From positions 8,790-30,459 of the forward strand of contig WELB01000147.1 in NCBI GenBank assembly GCA_009602725.1: DNA of 21,670 nt. The letters run 5' to 3'. Source of the stretch: Spirogloea muscicola (taxonomy: Eukaryota; Streptophyta; Zygnematophyceae; Spirogloeales; Spirogloeaceae). The notes under the pieces were generated by a model. That model made no database searches and had not been told where the DNA came from. It saw nothing but the letters and a program-made list of their open reading frames with translations. Shown here piece by piece: positions 10,051 through 20,200 of the stretch. Positions within the stretch are counted from its first letter, which is position 1; every line of letters starts with the position of its first letter. The translations under genes were made by a program, and so were the position numbers.

Positions 10051-11704
10051 CAGCCAACTGCTAATGTAGTTGGTGTGTTTGGCTGTGGGCCGCCGCCGCT
10101 GCTGGCGGCCACCATCACTTTCGTTCCTTGCTCGGACACTTGATCACCAAGCTCTGAGTAAAGCAAGTAAGGGATGGGCCTCCGGCTGCTGGCTATCTAT
10201 TGCCCAAAGTATTCCAACTTTTGCCAGCTGATATCAGCCTGCAAAAGCGATGCAGCAGTGACTCGCAACTTGTAGTGGCACCTTCTAACCGAGATTGCTT
10301 GCCTCTTGCATGTCATGTGTTTGGCAAGTGTGAAGAATGTGGTGCTTCTCTGTCTCCAACTTGCTTGTTGCTCAGCCTTTCAGCATGCTCTTGCACGTAT
10401 CAAGCATCAAGTGTTGAGCTTGATAAGCACTCAGCCCTCAATCAAGCCGCCTCTGCTTGCCTGGTGGGTAGGCTTCTATCAGCCAACCAGCCGGAAGTAG
10501 CAGCATTCTCGAGGTGTGCTCAGCACTGAAACATCCACCTGTTGGATGCAGCAGCTGCTTAGTGAGGCTCGGCAGCTCCAAGAGTCACGATGAGCAGCTG
10601 CAGGCGCACCTAGCAACTGGCCGGATCCGGTCCAACAGCTTAGGCGACATAGCGCATGATTCTGTCGGGTGCTTATCTGCGATGCAAGTTTCTGTGACTT
10701 CAAATACTTCTGGACCCCTTTTGAATGAAGGACATCTATCTTCGAACTTAATTCCATTCTTTTAGAGGGCTAACCAATCGCCCTCCAGCGAAAGTGTCTC
10801 TCTTAGCTAATTATCTATCTATCAAGTAGAAGGACCCACACATGGTGTGCCTGCCACAACTCTGCAGACAGGCTGAAGGGATGCAGCAATGCTCCTGCCT
10901 GGCAGGGCTGGCAAGAGAATAAGTGATAGTTGCTGATCATTGCCAACAGCTGCTGTCCCATGCTTGTGAAGCCTCTGCTGTCACAATCAAAAGAAGCACA
11001 ATGGTGGCCTGGGACGCCTGTGCGTGGTGTGGATGGTGGCCTTTGGCCTCTCCGACCTACTGTGGGTTTGCACGGATGCATCAGACTGGAAGCCCATGTT
11101 GTCAGGTGCCAGAGGCCGAGTTGCAGTCTTGATGCTCGTTAGCCCGACTCTCAGCTGTGCGACAATTTACTCATTATGTCCCAACTGCGCCGCACTTTGG
11201 CACAGACAGTACGTAGTAGCTCGTACAGAAAGTTCCACCTCAGCAATAAGTGAGGAAACATGAATCATCAGGGGTGATGAATGCGGACAATCTAGACATC
11301 TAGCAGCGAGCCTTTACCCCATGTAATGTACAAATTAGTGGCACTACTCCCCTCTTCATGCAAGCATACGCATTTCATGTGGAACTTGGGACTTCGACCT
11401 AGGCTCACAATTGGAATCTAAGCACTGGCTGCTGCTTCTGCTAAAGTTATGCATAATGCCATGTTGGCAGACAAAGCCAACACAGACTGGAACATAGTAA
11501 TATAGCTGTTCAGGCACTTGCTTGCTGGAGTACAGATGAGCAATTTAATGCACAAGGCGCAGCCATGCTTGCAAGCACAAGCAACATCCCTGACTAATGT
11601 CAAGAATCTAACCAAAAACACCAAACACCTCCACCCGTGAAGTCGTCGCACCCTATCCAATTAATTTGGGCATTGCCAAGCACCTCACATGTCCCTCAAC
11701 ATGC
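10051..11704. other. Convergent spacer between NFD4-like and thioredoxin-like genes
   Basis: These 1.65 kb hold both 3' UTRs and no gene I can support. A GC-rich hairpin lies at 10088-10110, in the likely 3' UTR of the transporter. The plus frame 10200-10529 and several 60-90 codon frames show no recognisable domain. One plus frame is open from 10970 to a TGA at 11261-11263; from its first ATG (11033) it would encode 76 aa starting MVAFGLSDLLWVCTDASDW, with coding-like hydrophobic spacing but no family match. A short ATCT run sits near 10812. Confidence 0.5.
10088..10110 (+). other. GC-rich hairpin in the 3' flank of the transporter
   Basis: A perfect 7-bp inverted repeat, GGCCGCC / GGCGGCC, flanks a 9-base loop 38 bases after the stop codon. 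In the transcript it would fold into a stable stem-loop. It could affect 3'-end formation or mRNA stability, but hairpins of this size also occur by chance in GC-rich algal DNA. Confidence 0.35.
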
Positions 11705-14700
11705 TCACAGGGCATAGGTAGCTTGCAAGTATTCCACAATTGACGCACTTTCAAACGTTTTCACACCTGTATTGGGGTCTTCCAAGTAAGGCGCCTGAAG
11801 AACGGTAAAACACCACAAGCTCAGAAACCAGTCAGGGATTAAAGCAATGCTTAACGCTCACTTAGTCGTGCTTGTATAGACACATACCTCCTACGAACGT
11901 ACTAGAGGAACACTAGTGTTTGAAGGCATGCATCCCACTTAAGTAAGACGGTCATTCAAGACACTTCATCGTCATACATACCTGAAAGTGCCCGGTCTTC
12001 TTAAATATTTCCTCCCTTTTAGGGCTTCCTCTAGCCACGCTGCATGATAAATCCATGTCAGAACAGCCAAGCATCCGCATTCAGATATTCATCATGCGAT
12101 CGATCATATGACAGTGTAAGTCGAACTGGTGAATCCAGCCTGTGACGGTTTCACCTGTGACCAGATGCTGAGACTACCTGTGGTAAATGTGAGGCAGCTC
12201 TAGCTCACAAAGAGCCTCTCTTGCCACCTTGCAGAAAGGGGAGCCCTGCAAATAGTACATTCACTCTGCTGAAAATAGGATCTGTGCAAATCCACCTCCA
12301 AAGCTTGCTCAAGCAGCTTGACTTTGTGAGATTGCTCCGGAATCAGATGCTCCTCTTTAAGCTCACAGTAAATGGTTGTGTTGGCTATGCTTAGCCTTAG
12401 AGATGACCAACCTCATATGCCCAGATCTCAAGAGGCTTCTCGGGTTGCTTAGCCGGTACATAGCGCGAGCCCTGGCCAGAGCAACCCCTTGACAGCTCTT
12501 TTACCAGCAGCACACTGCCCAGCGGATATTGAATTATGGCCCATGCAACCTCAAGCAAGACCAGCCTCTATTCTGCTGTTGCCAAATGCATTATTAGCGC
12601 AATTACCTCTGAAGGTGAGTAGCTGCTCTAGAAAAGTGAGCACTCACCTTTCCAGGCCTTCCCAGCATTGCCAGGCCAGCAGTGATGGTCTGCAAGAGTG
12701 GCAAAGCTCACGTGTCTGTCATGCCTGATACATGACCAATGCCTTGCACCATGGAGGCACTTGTCCCATGTCACCCTGCAGGAAAAGTTGCTCACCGTGA
12801 GAGGACCAAGTCTCAGCATCAGCGGCACTGTCCCTTCACCTGTACGCAGACATTGCGCACTCTCTCACACATTTCCTCCACGAACTTTGGCTGTATAGCT
12901 GGTTCCCTAGACAAATGACGCAAGATATGTAGAACAAAGGAGCTGCACAGTCATTGAGACCAACAATCCAGTATCGAATGTGAAAAAGGACTTGCCATAG
13001 GTCTTCACAAGGTACTTGATGATCTCATCAGACTCATACATTGAGATACCAGTATTTGGATCGACCTGCGTGGAGCACTTATGAGGTCAGGAGCATGAAA
13101 CCTGCAATCTTCACAGCATTCAAACATAGAGTAAGAACTGTGACAATGGAACTCAAGAATGTGAAAGTAGAACATTATGGGAATGCGAAATGTCAAAGAC
13201 CTGATGTTAAGTGGACACAAGGGCCTGCAGGCCAGGTGGAAAACTTGCCATGTATGGGAATTGCTTCTTTCCACCCATTGAGTTGGCTTTTGGCCTGTAG
13301 GTAGGCCCATTTGCAGGGCAAGGGTAGTAGAGGACGTCCAAGTCGAGGACAGCCACAATCTCCCGAACCTGTCAGTCCACAAAAGGTTTCTCCCCATGAG
13401 GGACAAACAATGACAGGAAAGCAACAGATCCCAGATCCTGCAGCTGCTTCAGATGCTCATATATCTCATGTGTCTCCTTCAAGCTGCATTGACGCCAAGG
13501 ATTACACACACGGAAAGGCAGCAAAATGCCAACGAGCTGACAGAGGTATGATAAAGTACGTGCCTTGCGGCAGAAAGGGCAGCTGTCGCATGTGCAGCAA
13601 GCCATATTCCAACATTCACAGATGTCAGAGGCAGCTCATGGATGTGAAGCAGGTGCATGTATGACAGGATACTGAGGCTTTAAGTCTGCAAGGAGCAGTC
13701 CTGCATCAATAGAGGTCCTGTACTACCATATCACAAGATAGAAATGTGCCAAGATTGACAGGTACTGGTAGGACTGGTGATGCCCCTCAAGCCAGATGCA
13801 GCAGCTGACATGATGATGCTGCAAAGTGGTCCTGAGGTGTCGACACAAGCAGGCCACGCGGTTCACTCGACTTGCAAACTGCATCGAGTGTGATGAAAGA
13901 CTTGCTGCTTACCCCTCAAACTCATAGAGCTCAATGGGCTTGCCAGTGAAGGGCTTGGGAGTAGCAGTCTCCATGATCCTACGCCCTGCGCAGGTCAGAT
14001 GCTCAGATTTACTCTGTGTCAGGCCATCGATGAACGGGCCTGCAGCACTGCAGGCGCCTCCAAGCAGTGACCACGGCTGCCAAAGACCATTGAAATTATT
14101 CCTTCTCTGCTGCTTCTGATCATGATGATCAAAATCACCAGACCTGGAATCGGCAGAAAAAGCCAGCTGCAGGGCCCACATTTAGGGGTGGCTCCCTCAC
14201 CAAAGGCTTGGCCCACCGAGTACCCGCTCGCAGTGCCTTCAGTCGGAGGGGCCAAGCTGAGCTTGTAGCTGCGGCAGATTGCAATGAGCCGCTTGAGTGT
14301 GCAGTCACATACAAGCACCAGAATCCCTGGCTGATTGTAGATACAGAACTCCCCAATCAAGCAGCGTCAGCGCAAATAGCATGTCGTGAACAGTGGGCAA
14401 GTCACTCCAGCTGCTCAGCTAGCGGCAGCGTCTTGGCAAGGCCGACTGAGCTTTGCCCAGAGCAATCAGCGCGCAGCTCGATCGCAGGTGGTGGTGGCCA
14501 CCTCCAAGGAGACAGCGGTTAAGATTCTACTAATCCTCGGTAAAGCGTCGTTGTAATTGTAACAGAATGACTCATTAAGAGGACACATGCACAGGAGCGG
14601 GGGCGTCACCCGTTGACGAACGTCCCGGAGCCGAGGCGCAGGAGCGTGGGCAGCGTGCTGCCGAGGATGGCGGCCCACTGGTCGCCCCGCACCGCGAACG

Positions 14701-15071
14701 GCTTCGGCTCCGGCGCCGCGAAGCCCGCGGGCGGCTCCTTCTCTGCCACCTGGAGCGCCGCCAGAGGCCGGGGCAGCCATGGCGGCGTCGATCAGGCTCG
14801 GCAAAGAGCGGCGGCTCCGGCAATTGCCCCCGGGGCTCATCGCTGCCGGCGTTGGGACTGCCATGCCCGGCCCGAGAGATAGGCAACCCGAGAGCCGAGG
14901 CCATGGCTCGGGAGGAAGCTTGGATCCGCGCCCAGGGCCGACGATCGCGGCGGCTGCGCCGCGTGAGCCGGAGGGTGCGCGCACCTTGCCCTCCGCGGAC
15001 GCCCGGGGCGCCGTCGCGAGCCCGGCGCNGGGGCTCGCCAGCTGCGCCGCCGCCGCCGCCGCCGCCGCCAT
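11705..15071 (-). CDS. Two-domain thioredoxin-like (GST N-terminal type) protein, probably plastid-targeted
   Basis: Matches the plant 'thioredoxin superfamily' proteins with two tandem GST_N-like thioredoxin folds, whose biochemical role is not firmly known. Thirteen exons join in phase: 15071-14985, 14749-14610, 14268-14201, 14039-13913, 13582-13564, 13368-13249, 13065-12996, 12839-12796, 12689-12648, 12471-12412, 12245-12178, 12039-11982, 11794-11705. The product is 330 aa. Residues 1-30 are alanine-rich with few charges and look like a transit peptide (one codon holds the N at 15029). Next is a plant-like segment, LPTLLRLGSGTFVNGYKLSL (63-82). Domain 1 has ELYEFEGCPFCRK with CPFC at 142-145, then LDLDVLYYPCP and MGGKKQFPYM-VDPNTG. 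Domain 2 has IWAYEGSPFCK with only the second cysteine (C264), then HFQAPYLEDPNTG and VEYLQATYAL at the end. Three introns use GC donors (separate entries). It shares its promoter with the plus-strand gene at 15478. Confidence 0.92.
12840..12995 (-). other. GC-AG intron after KTYG
   Basis: The exon ends ACC TAT G and the intron starts GCAAGT; it ends TGCGTACAG before GT GAA GGG ACA. Joining restores KTYG-EGTVPL, as in plant relatives (YGDGTVPL). Phase 1. The donor context ATG/GCAAGT is identical to that of the preceding intron. Confidence 0.85.
13066..13248 (-). other. GC-AG intron between QFPYM and VDPNTG
   Basis: The exon ends CCA TAC ATG and the intron starts GCAAGT, the consensus for GC donors. 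It ends CCACGCAG before GTC GAT CCA. No GT is available within the junction, and the joined QFPYM-VDPNTG is a strongly conserved family string. Phase 0. Confidence 0.88.
13369..13563 (-). other. GC-AG intron after the CPFCRK exon
   Basis: The upstream exon ends CGC AAG and the intron starts GCACGT; it ends GACTGACAG before GTT CGG. Only this junction keeps the frame and gives CPFCRK-VREIVAVLDLDV, which matches plant relatives residue for residue at the junction. The nearby GTACTT at 13559 would break the frame with the only good acceptor. Confidence 0.8.
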
Positions 15072-15477
15072 GGCCGGTTGCTTGAGCTGCGGCGGGATGG
15101 GCGCCGAGAATTCCGCCTGAAACGTGGCTAACTGCTTCTCTGCATTCAGCCTTGGGCCCTTCTCGTTACTGAAGGCTGCCGTTATGCCGGCGACGACAAC
15201 CGCGTCGCACACAGTCGCTTGCCGCCCCATAACGCCATCCGATTGGCTCGCCTGAGCGACCGAGCGACGCGCTGCGGAGGCGCCACGTGTGCAGCGCCCA
15301 CCGCCCGTCCGTCGGGAAGAAAATCTCCGGGGAAGAGGGAAAGCGCGTGCACGGCCCCCTCTTGCCGCCATTTAAAGGACCCCGGTGCAAGTAGCGCTTA
15401 CCGGAAGGGGCGGCGCCTGCATTCGCCTACGGATCGGGGGTGCCCCCCATCGGGGCCTCCTTCCGCGAGGGTCCGCC
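15072..15477. promoter_or_regulatory. Bidirectional promoter between thioredoxin-like gene and the gene at 15478
   Basis: The two ATGs face away from each other across 406 bases. Recognisable elements are an inverted CCAAT box (plus-strand ATTGG at 15242-15246, CCAAT toward the minus-strand gene), a G-box CCACGTGT (palindrome CACGTG at 15284-15289) and a TATA-like TTTAAA at 15371-15376, about 100 bases before the plus-strand ATG. In plants and algae the G-box is bound by bZIP/bHLH factors and is common in light- or stress-regulated genes. That it drives both genes here is inferred. Confidence 0.55.
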
Positions 15478-16466
15478 ATGGCGGTCCAGAAGCTCGCACC
15501 CGCCCCGGCCCGCCTCCCCGACGCCGCCGAGGCGCCCCCCCCAAAAGCGCTCCGTCTCCGGACCAACAACCGCAGTCTTTCCAAGCGCACCGTCTGCCGA
15601 AGTCCGCTCCTCGAGACCCGCTTCTCCTCCTCCTCGGCCGCCGTCGCAGCCCCTGTCCTCGTTTCCGCGGCCGGTGGCGACGGAGGGCCGGGCCCGGACG
15701 GCGTGAGCGGCGCGAGCCGCTGTGCAGCCGCGGCGGCAGCAACTTCCGCGGCGGCGGGCGCGTACGTGGGCGTCAAACGGTCCTGCGACGTGGGCTGGTG
15801 AGCCTTCGCGCCCACCAAAGTGCTTCTCCGGCGGCCGCCGTCGCCGCCGCCGCCCCCGCTGGCTGCGTCTGCTCCAGCGGCTGCCGCGGATGTAGCAGCA
15901 CGGCAGGGCTGTTGTTGGCCGCAGTTGGGGCAGTTGAGGTCGCACGTCTCCCCATCCCTCTCGCTGACGACTGCGCCGGCTTCGAGTGGCTGGAGGCCGT
16001 ACAGTCTTGGATGGCAGGGCTGGCCTCATGAAAATGGCGAGGCTTTAGCGCCGCACGTTACGTACGTCCGCTGCCCTTACTGAGCGCGACAGGCTGTGGG
16101 CATGGTGGCTCGCAGGTCTTGCGGGGTGCACCACGCAGAGGAGGGACCTGCGCAGTAGGTGTAGCCAGGCAGGATAGCCTGAGCGCAAAGACGGGAGCCA
16201 CCCTGATGGCGTCTGCGGGCAGGCCAGTGGCAGGCCTCCCGCCTCGGCCTGAGGCGTCCGCCAAGGTCGTGCCAGTAGTGGAGAGCCTCTTCCTGGGCGG
16301 TGATGCTGCGGTCCTCAGGCGAAATCTGGCGATCTCGAGGCACAAGTACAAGGATTGGCGGGTCGTGGAGGTGGATACAGATGGCGTGAAGAAGCTGACG
16401 TTTGTCCCAGTGCCTCCGAGCAGCCCCACAGATCAGGAGGTTATTAGCGGAAGTGAATCCGATTAG
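15478..16466 (+). CDS. Unrecognised small protein, probably two exons
   Basis: I do not recognise this gene. The ATG at 15478 (GCCATGGCG) opens a frame starting MAVQKLAPAPARLPDAAEA, with a basic stretch LRLRTNNRSLSKRTVCRS and a Ser/Ala-rich segment. It stops at 15799-15801. A second open frame reaches TAG at 16464-16466 and contains PVVESLFLGGDAAVLRRNLA, SRHKYKDWRVVEVDTDGVKK and an acidic end QEVISGSESD. A phase-consistent model joins exon 1 ending at 15702 (GGC/GTGAGC) to exon 2 starting at 16116 (CTCGCAG/GTC); ending at 15797 (TG/GTGAGC) and joining at 16169 also keeps frame. Either gives roughly 190-205 aa. The N-terminus, rich in R, S and A, could be an organelle-targeting sequence or simply disordered. 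Exon 2 might instead be a separate gene starting at ATG 16206. The evidence is open frame, start context, promoter and splice signals only. Confidence 0.4.
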
Positions 16467-17285
16467 GGGTTGCTTGCAGAGCACATACTGGCTTGTGGTT
16501 GCAAGCATTAATAGTCACACCCACTGCCAGCATTCTTTCATTCTTTATTTACTTTGTTGTGTACAATATATTTCACCTTCGATTGTACTTGAATCTTGCT
16601 TCTACTGCACATTTGTGCCTAGAAAAGATCAAGTACTTGTCCATCTTGCAAAGGGGAGCCCTCTAGTCATTATGAGGAAGGGAACTCAACTCACATGAAA
16701 TGCTTTTTATTGATTTAAAGGATTGAAAGGCAACAAATGTCTTCCGACTGTGGATTGCATAAGGTGACTTAACGACTGGAGGTGTGGAGGTGCCCATTCA
16801 GCTCCATAATTTAGACATGTTTGTTATCTGAGATTACGGGGAGGAGCTTAGGTTGTGTTGGGTCGGAAGGTATTCCTTCCAAAAATTCCACACACTCAGA
16901 AGATGAAGCATCACTAAGACTTTGCAGAGCATTAATGACCAAGTTATTCACAAACTCGCAATATCATCGGCTTAAATTGACTTCACAGCGGGACCAGGGA
17001 CAGTGTTGAAAGCAGATTGTAGTGCATGCTGTGGCGCCATGGCGCCAAAGAATAAGTTGTGCCGCCTGTCGCACATAAGCTCGTTATACGGCACCACTCC
17101 GTGTAACCGCATGACATACTCAGGATGCCTTGCGAGGAGCCCTTCTGACTCTGCAGTCAGACACAATCACTTTCTGTCGATAGAATGCTCATAGCTTCCA
17201 TCTCTCGGATCATTGGAAAGCTACCTAGGCTAAGGTGAATGTTTGTACATGCAGCAAACTCAGAAGTACTGTTTCGCAGGATGGC
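16467..17285. other. Convergent spacer
   Basis: AT-richer DNA between two stop codons facing each other. It probably holds the 3' UTRs of the unrecognised gene (plus) and the aminoalcohol phosphotransferase (minus). The frames present are at most about 100 codons and resemble no protein. The stretch CTGTGGCGCCATGGCGCCA (17028-17046) contains the 10-base palindrome TGGCGCCATGGCGCCA core and is the only symmetrical element I noticed. Confidence 0.45.
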
Positions 17286-20200
17286 TCACCTGAAGCAGCT
17301 GATATCCAGGATCTGACAGATTTCACGGATGACATTGACAACAAAGTGAAAGTAGAGGAAGCCTGCAGAAGAGAATGTGATTGACATTATCAGATGTTGC
17401 TGGAGGACCACTCTGACATTTATTGAACCAACATGTAGGTCCACGAACATCGACTCACCTGTGTAAAGGCAATATGCAAACAGCATCCATAATTCGTCAA
17501 TCAGAGGTTTCCTGCAAAAACAAGCACAACAGCTCTTCCAATATAAGGTAGTGGCTGCGAAAGGCCAGCCCAAAAAGAATGAACAAGTCCAATGAGCCTG
17601 ACGGCCTGCTTTACAAACGCTACCCCTGATTGGCCTTGTGTGCCTTACAATAAGGCAACAATCAGCAGCCGGATGCGCCTAAAGCCACACAGCTAGACAC
17701 AAGACTACCGCGGATGGAAGCTTAGTAACCACGAACAAGGGGTCTTTGAGTAAGTGAAAAGGCTGCCACCAGAGCCATGTGGAGGAGCCACATGCAGTGG
17801 CGGATGACATTTACCCTCCAAGATGCTTGGCAGAAAGGGCGTTAGCTATGGCAACCGGAAGGATTAACATGGCCTGCGAATGGGCAAAAGTAAGCAAGAG
17901 TAAGCTCAAGCTCCGCGTGCTACATTCAGGAGACCACTCGCAGGATGTACTGGGTTGTAGCACAAATGTGTATGCATGGCCCATATGTGCTAGCACAATG
18001 CAATATTTTGTGAAGGCGTAGACTCAGATGAAGTGGATTGAGCATACAGTCCATAAATTTGTCTTCAGGCCCTTGACTTCGTCGCACAGATGGGAGAGAA
18101 TTATACGACCCTGCACATTTCGTTAAGTCACTGCGTTCCGTTATCCGAGTCAAGAACTTCCCAACTACGTTCACAGTCCTTGTACTAGCAGAGCAGCAAT
18201 AAGTCAGCAACACTAGATTACATCTCTTTATCTGAGCAAGGATGAGATTTCTTAAGGCCAAAGGAGGTGTACAAACCACCATCAGACCAAAAGCAAGGCC
18301 CGTGCCAAGAATGAAAAGGTGCGGTTGCGTGCCCATGACATCAGATGGTGAGTACCGCTTCCTGCAGGCCACAAGTCACAAGGATGACACACAGACATTT
18401 TGGGGTGGCCACATACAAGCAACGTTAAGAAATGGGCAAGTATTGAGAAAGTTGCCTTCTAGGTATATCTATCTCCATCTCGTCTTATGAGCTCAAGCGT
18501 ACCAAAGGAAGGCCCCTGAGAGTAGGGTGCAGTACGGAAGAAGCTGCAAGGACATGGCAGTGTGGAGGTATCAGTAGGTTACATTTGGCCATGTATTGAG
18601 AGCAAGCCTGTTACTTTAGCCAGTTCCAGTTCTTCTGTGCATATTAAAAGAAACAAATTGGGGGGAGCAGTGCTCTTCAGCAGCACTAGCACAACATAGT
18701 TGGCTGCAAAGGCGCACCATGCCCAGCGCCTGGAGCATAGAACCACGCTGGCCTTTAAGGACTACTCGCCTGACTGTTAAGAAGCTGCAAAAGCTCCAGG
18801 TCTGCTCGAATCAACTTGAGAAGGCAATCAAAAACGCGAGAAGACTCCGATCAGCTAGCCAGTGGGACAACTTTTGACAGTTTTGATGTCGTCCAGCTGG
18901 AATGCTCATGAAGAGTGCTCAATTGCACTCATAGTGACATGTGCTTGACACTTACTTGGCGATTGCCGTTGGGATGACTCCAGGAATGAACATGACCCAG
19001 TATGCAATCTCATTGGTTGGAATATCTGCACACCAGCAAGCAAACTCGCAGCAAACTCCTCAAACATGTAACATGAGGAAGCAAGACATCTTCATAGCAA
19101 GATAACACTGTTCAAGTTGTACATTATACTAATTACTACTGAAAAGGCTCGGGCAATAATGGCAAGAGTTTATGGAACGGCCTTGACCTGGCACCATTGG
19201 CAGCAGCCCTGGCCACCTGAGCGCTTTGCGAAAGTCCAATGTCCACCACTCACCTCCTACAATATTGGTAATGTGCGATAAGCATACTCCTTGACCTTTG
19301 TGAGCAAACATGCAAATGCTTGCAAACATGTAGCGCAGCTCAGCCACTCACTGCCTAAATTCATTGCACATCACAGTGGATTGTACTTGCATGTTAGCCA
19401 CAATGAAACTCAGGGATGCTGCCATTGACAACAAGCATGTGCAGCTGCCAATGACACAGGGAAATGCAGAACAGTACCAACTATGGCTGTGAACCAGTAT
19501 GCGAAGTACATGATCATGAGTCCCTCAGTGGGACCGTTCACAACTGGAAGAAGAAGCGTATGTGTGTAGTAACTGCTTCAGCAGCACGAAAGCAAGGGCT
19601 CATCAAGCTGTCCGACCATTCCTAAAACTGTGATTGATATGAGACCGGCAAGAAAGTCAAGCCAGGCTCCTACCAGGTGGACACAATGCTTCATCACAAA
19701 CCAACAGGCCAACTGATTGTGACCAGGCATGAGCCACTCGAAGGAACCGCAGAGCTGATGGTGTTGAACGATGACATATAAGATTTGGACAGCACGTACG
19801 TTTCCCACGTTGCGAAGTAGAACGGAATTGTCGCCACAGCCCAAAACCCAAGGGTGTTGCGGCCAGACAAGACAGCAGAGCCAAATGCCAGCGACTCAAA
19901 CTGCACAACGTGAATGAGGTTGTAGTCTCAATGTGCAACATTACCCACTCATTGGGCAGAACAGGCATACTGGCAAACTTACTTACTAGCAAACCTGTGC
20001 CTCATTCGATCTCATGCGCTTTGTTGCTCATCTGCAACTAATATGAGGTCCTTCTGCAAATCTTGGGATTGAAAGAGCTTACCGCACAGGTGAGCGCATC
20101 ACAGCCTGCACTCACGCAATCCAAACAAGTGATGGCTGCTTGAGGCGGCTGCTTTACCTCAGTAAGCTGCTATACCAACTAATTTCAGGAACAAAGGAGT

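Noticed and set aside
14466-15371. A 301-codon minus-strand frame that looks like one long gene
   Set aside because: Only its part at 15071-14985 is used. Switching frame at a GT-AG intron gives LPTLLRLGSGTFVNG-YKLSL and a full family match, while the unspliced frame is low-complexity Arg/Ala/Pro with no similarity.
15219-16031. A 270-codon plus frame and a 200-codon minus frame (15427-16029) overlapping the unrecognised gene
   Set aside because: Both are Arg/Pro/Gly-rich translations typical of shadow frames in GC-rich DNA. The frame starting at 15478 has better composition and a better start context.
18185-18276. Open read-through (RNLILAQI) after [11 protein letters not shown] in the phosphotransferase, resembling the start of the next exon
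   Set aside because: The true next exon (18110-18048, [18 protein letters not shown]) matches the family far better. The similarity is short and could be chance.
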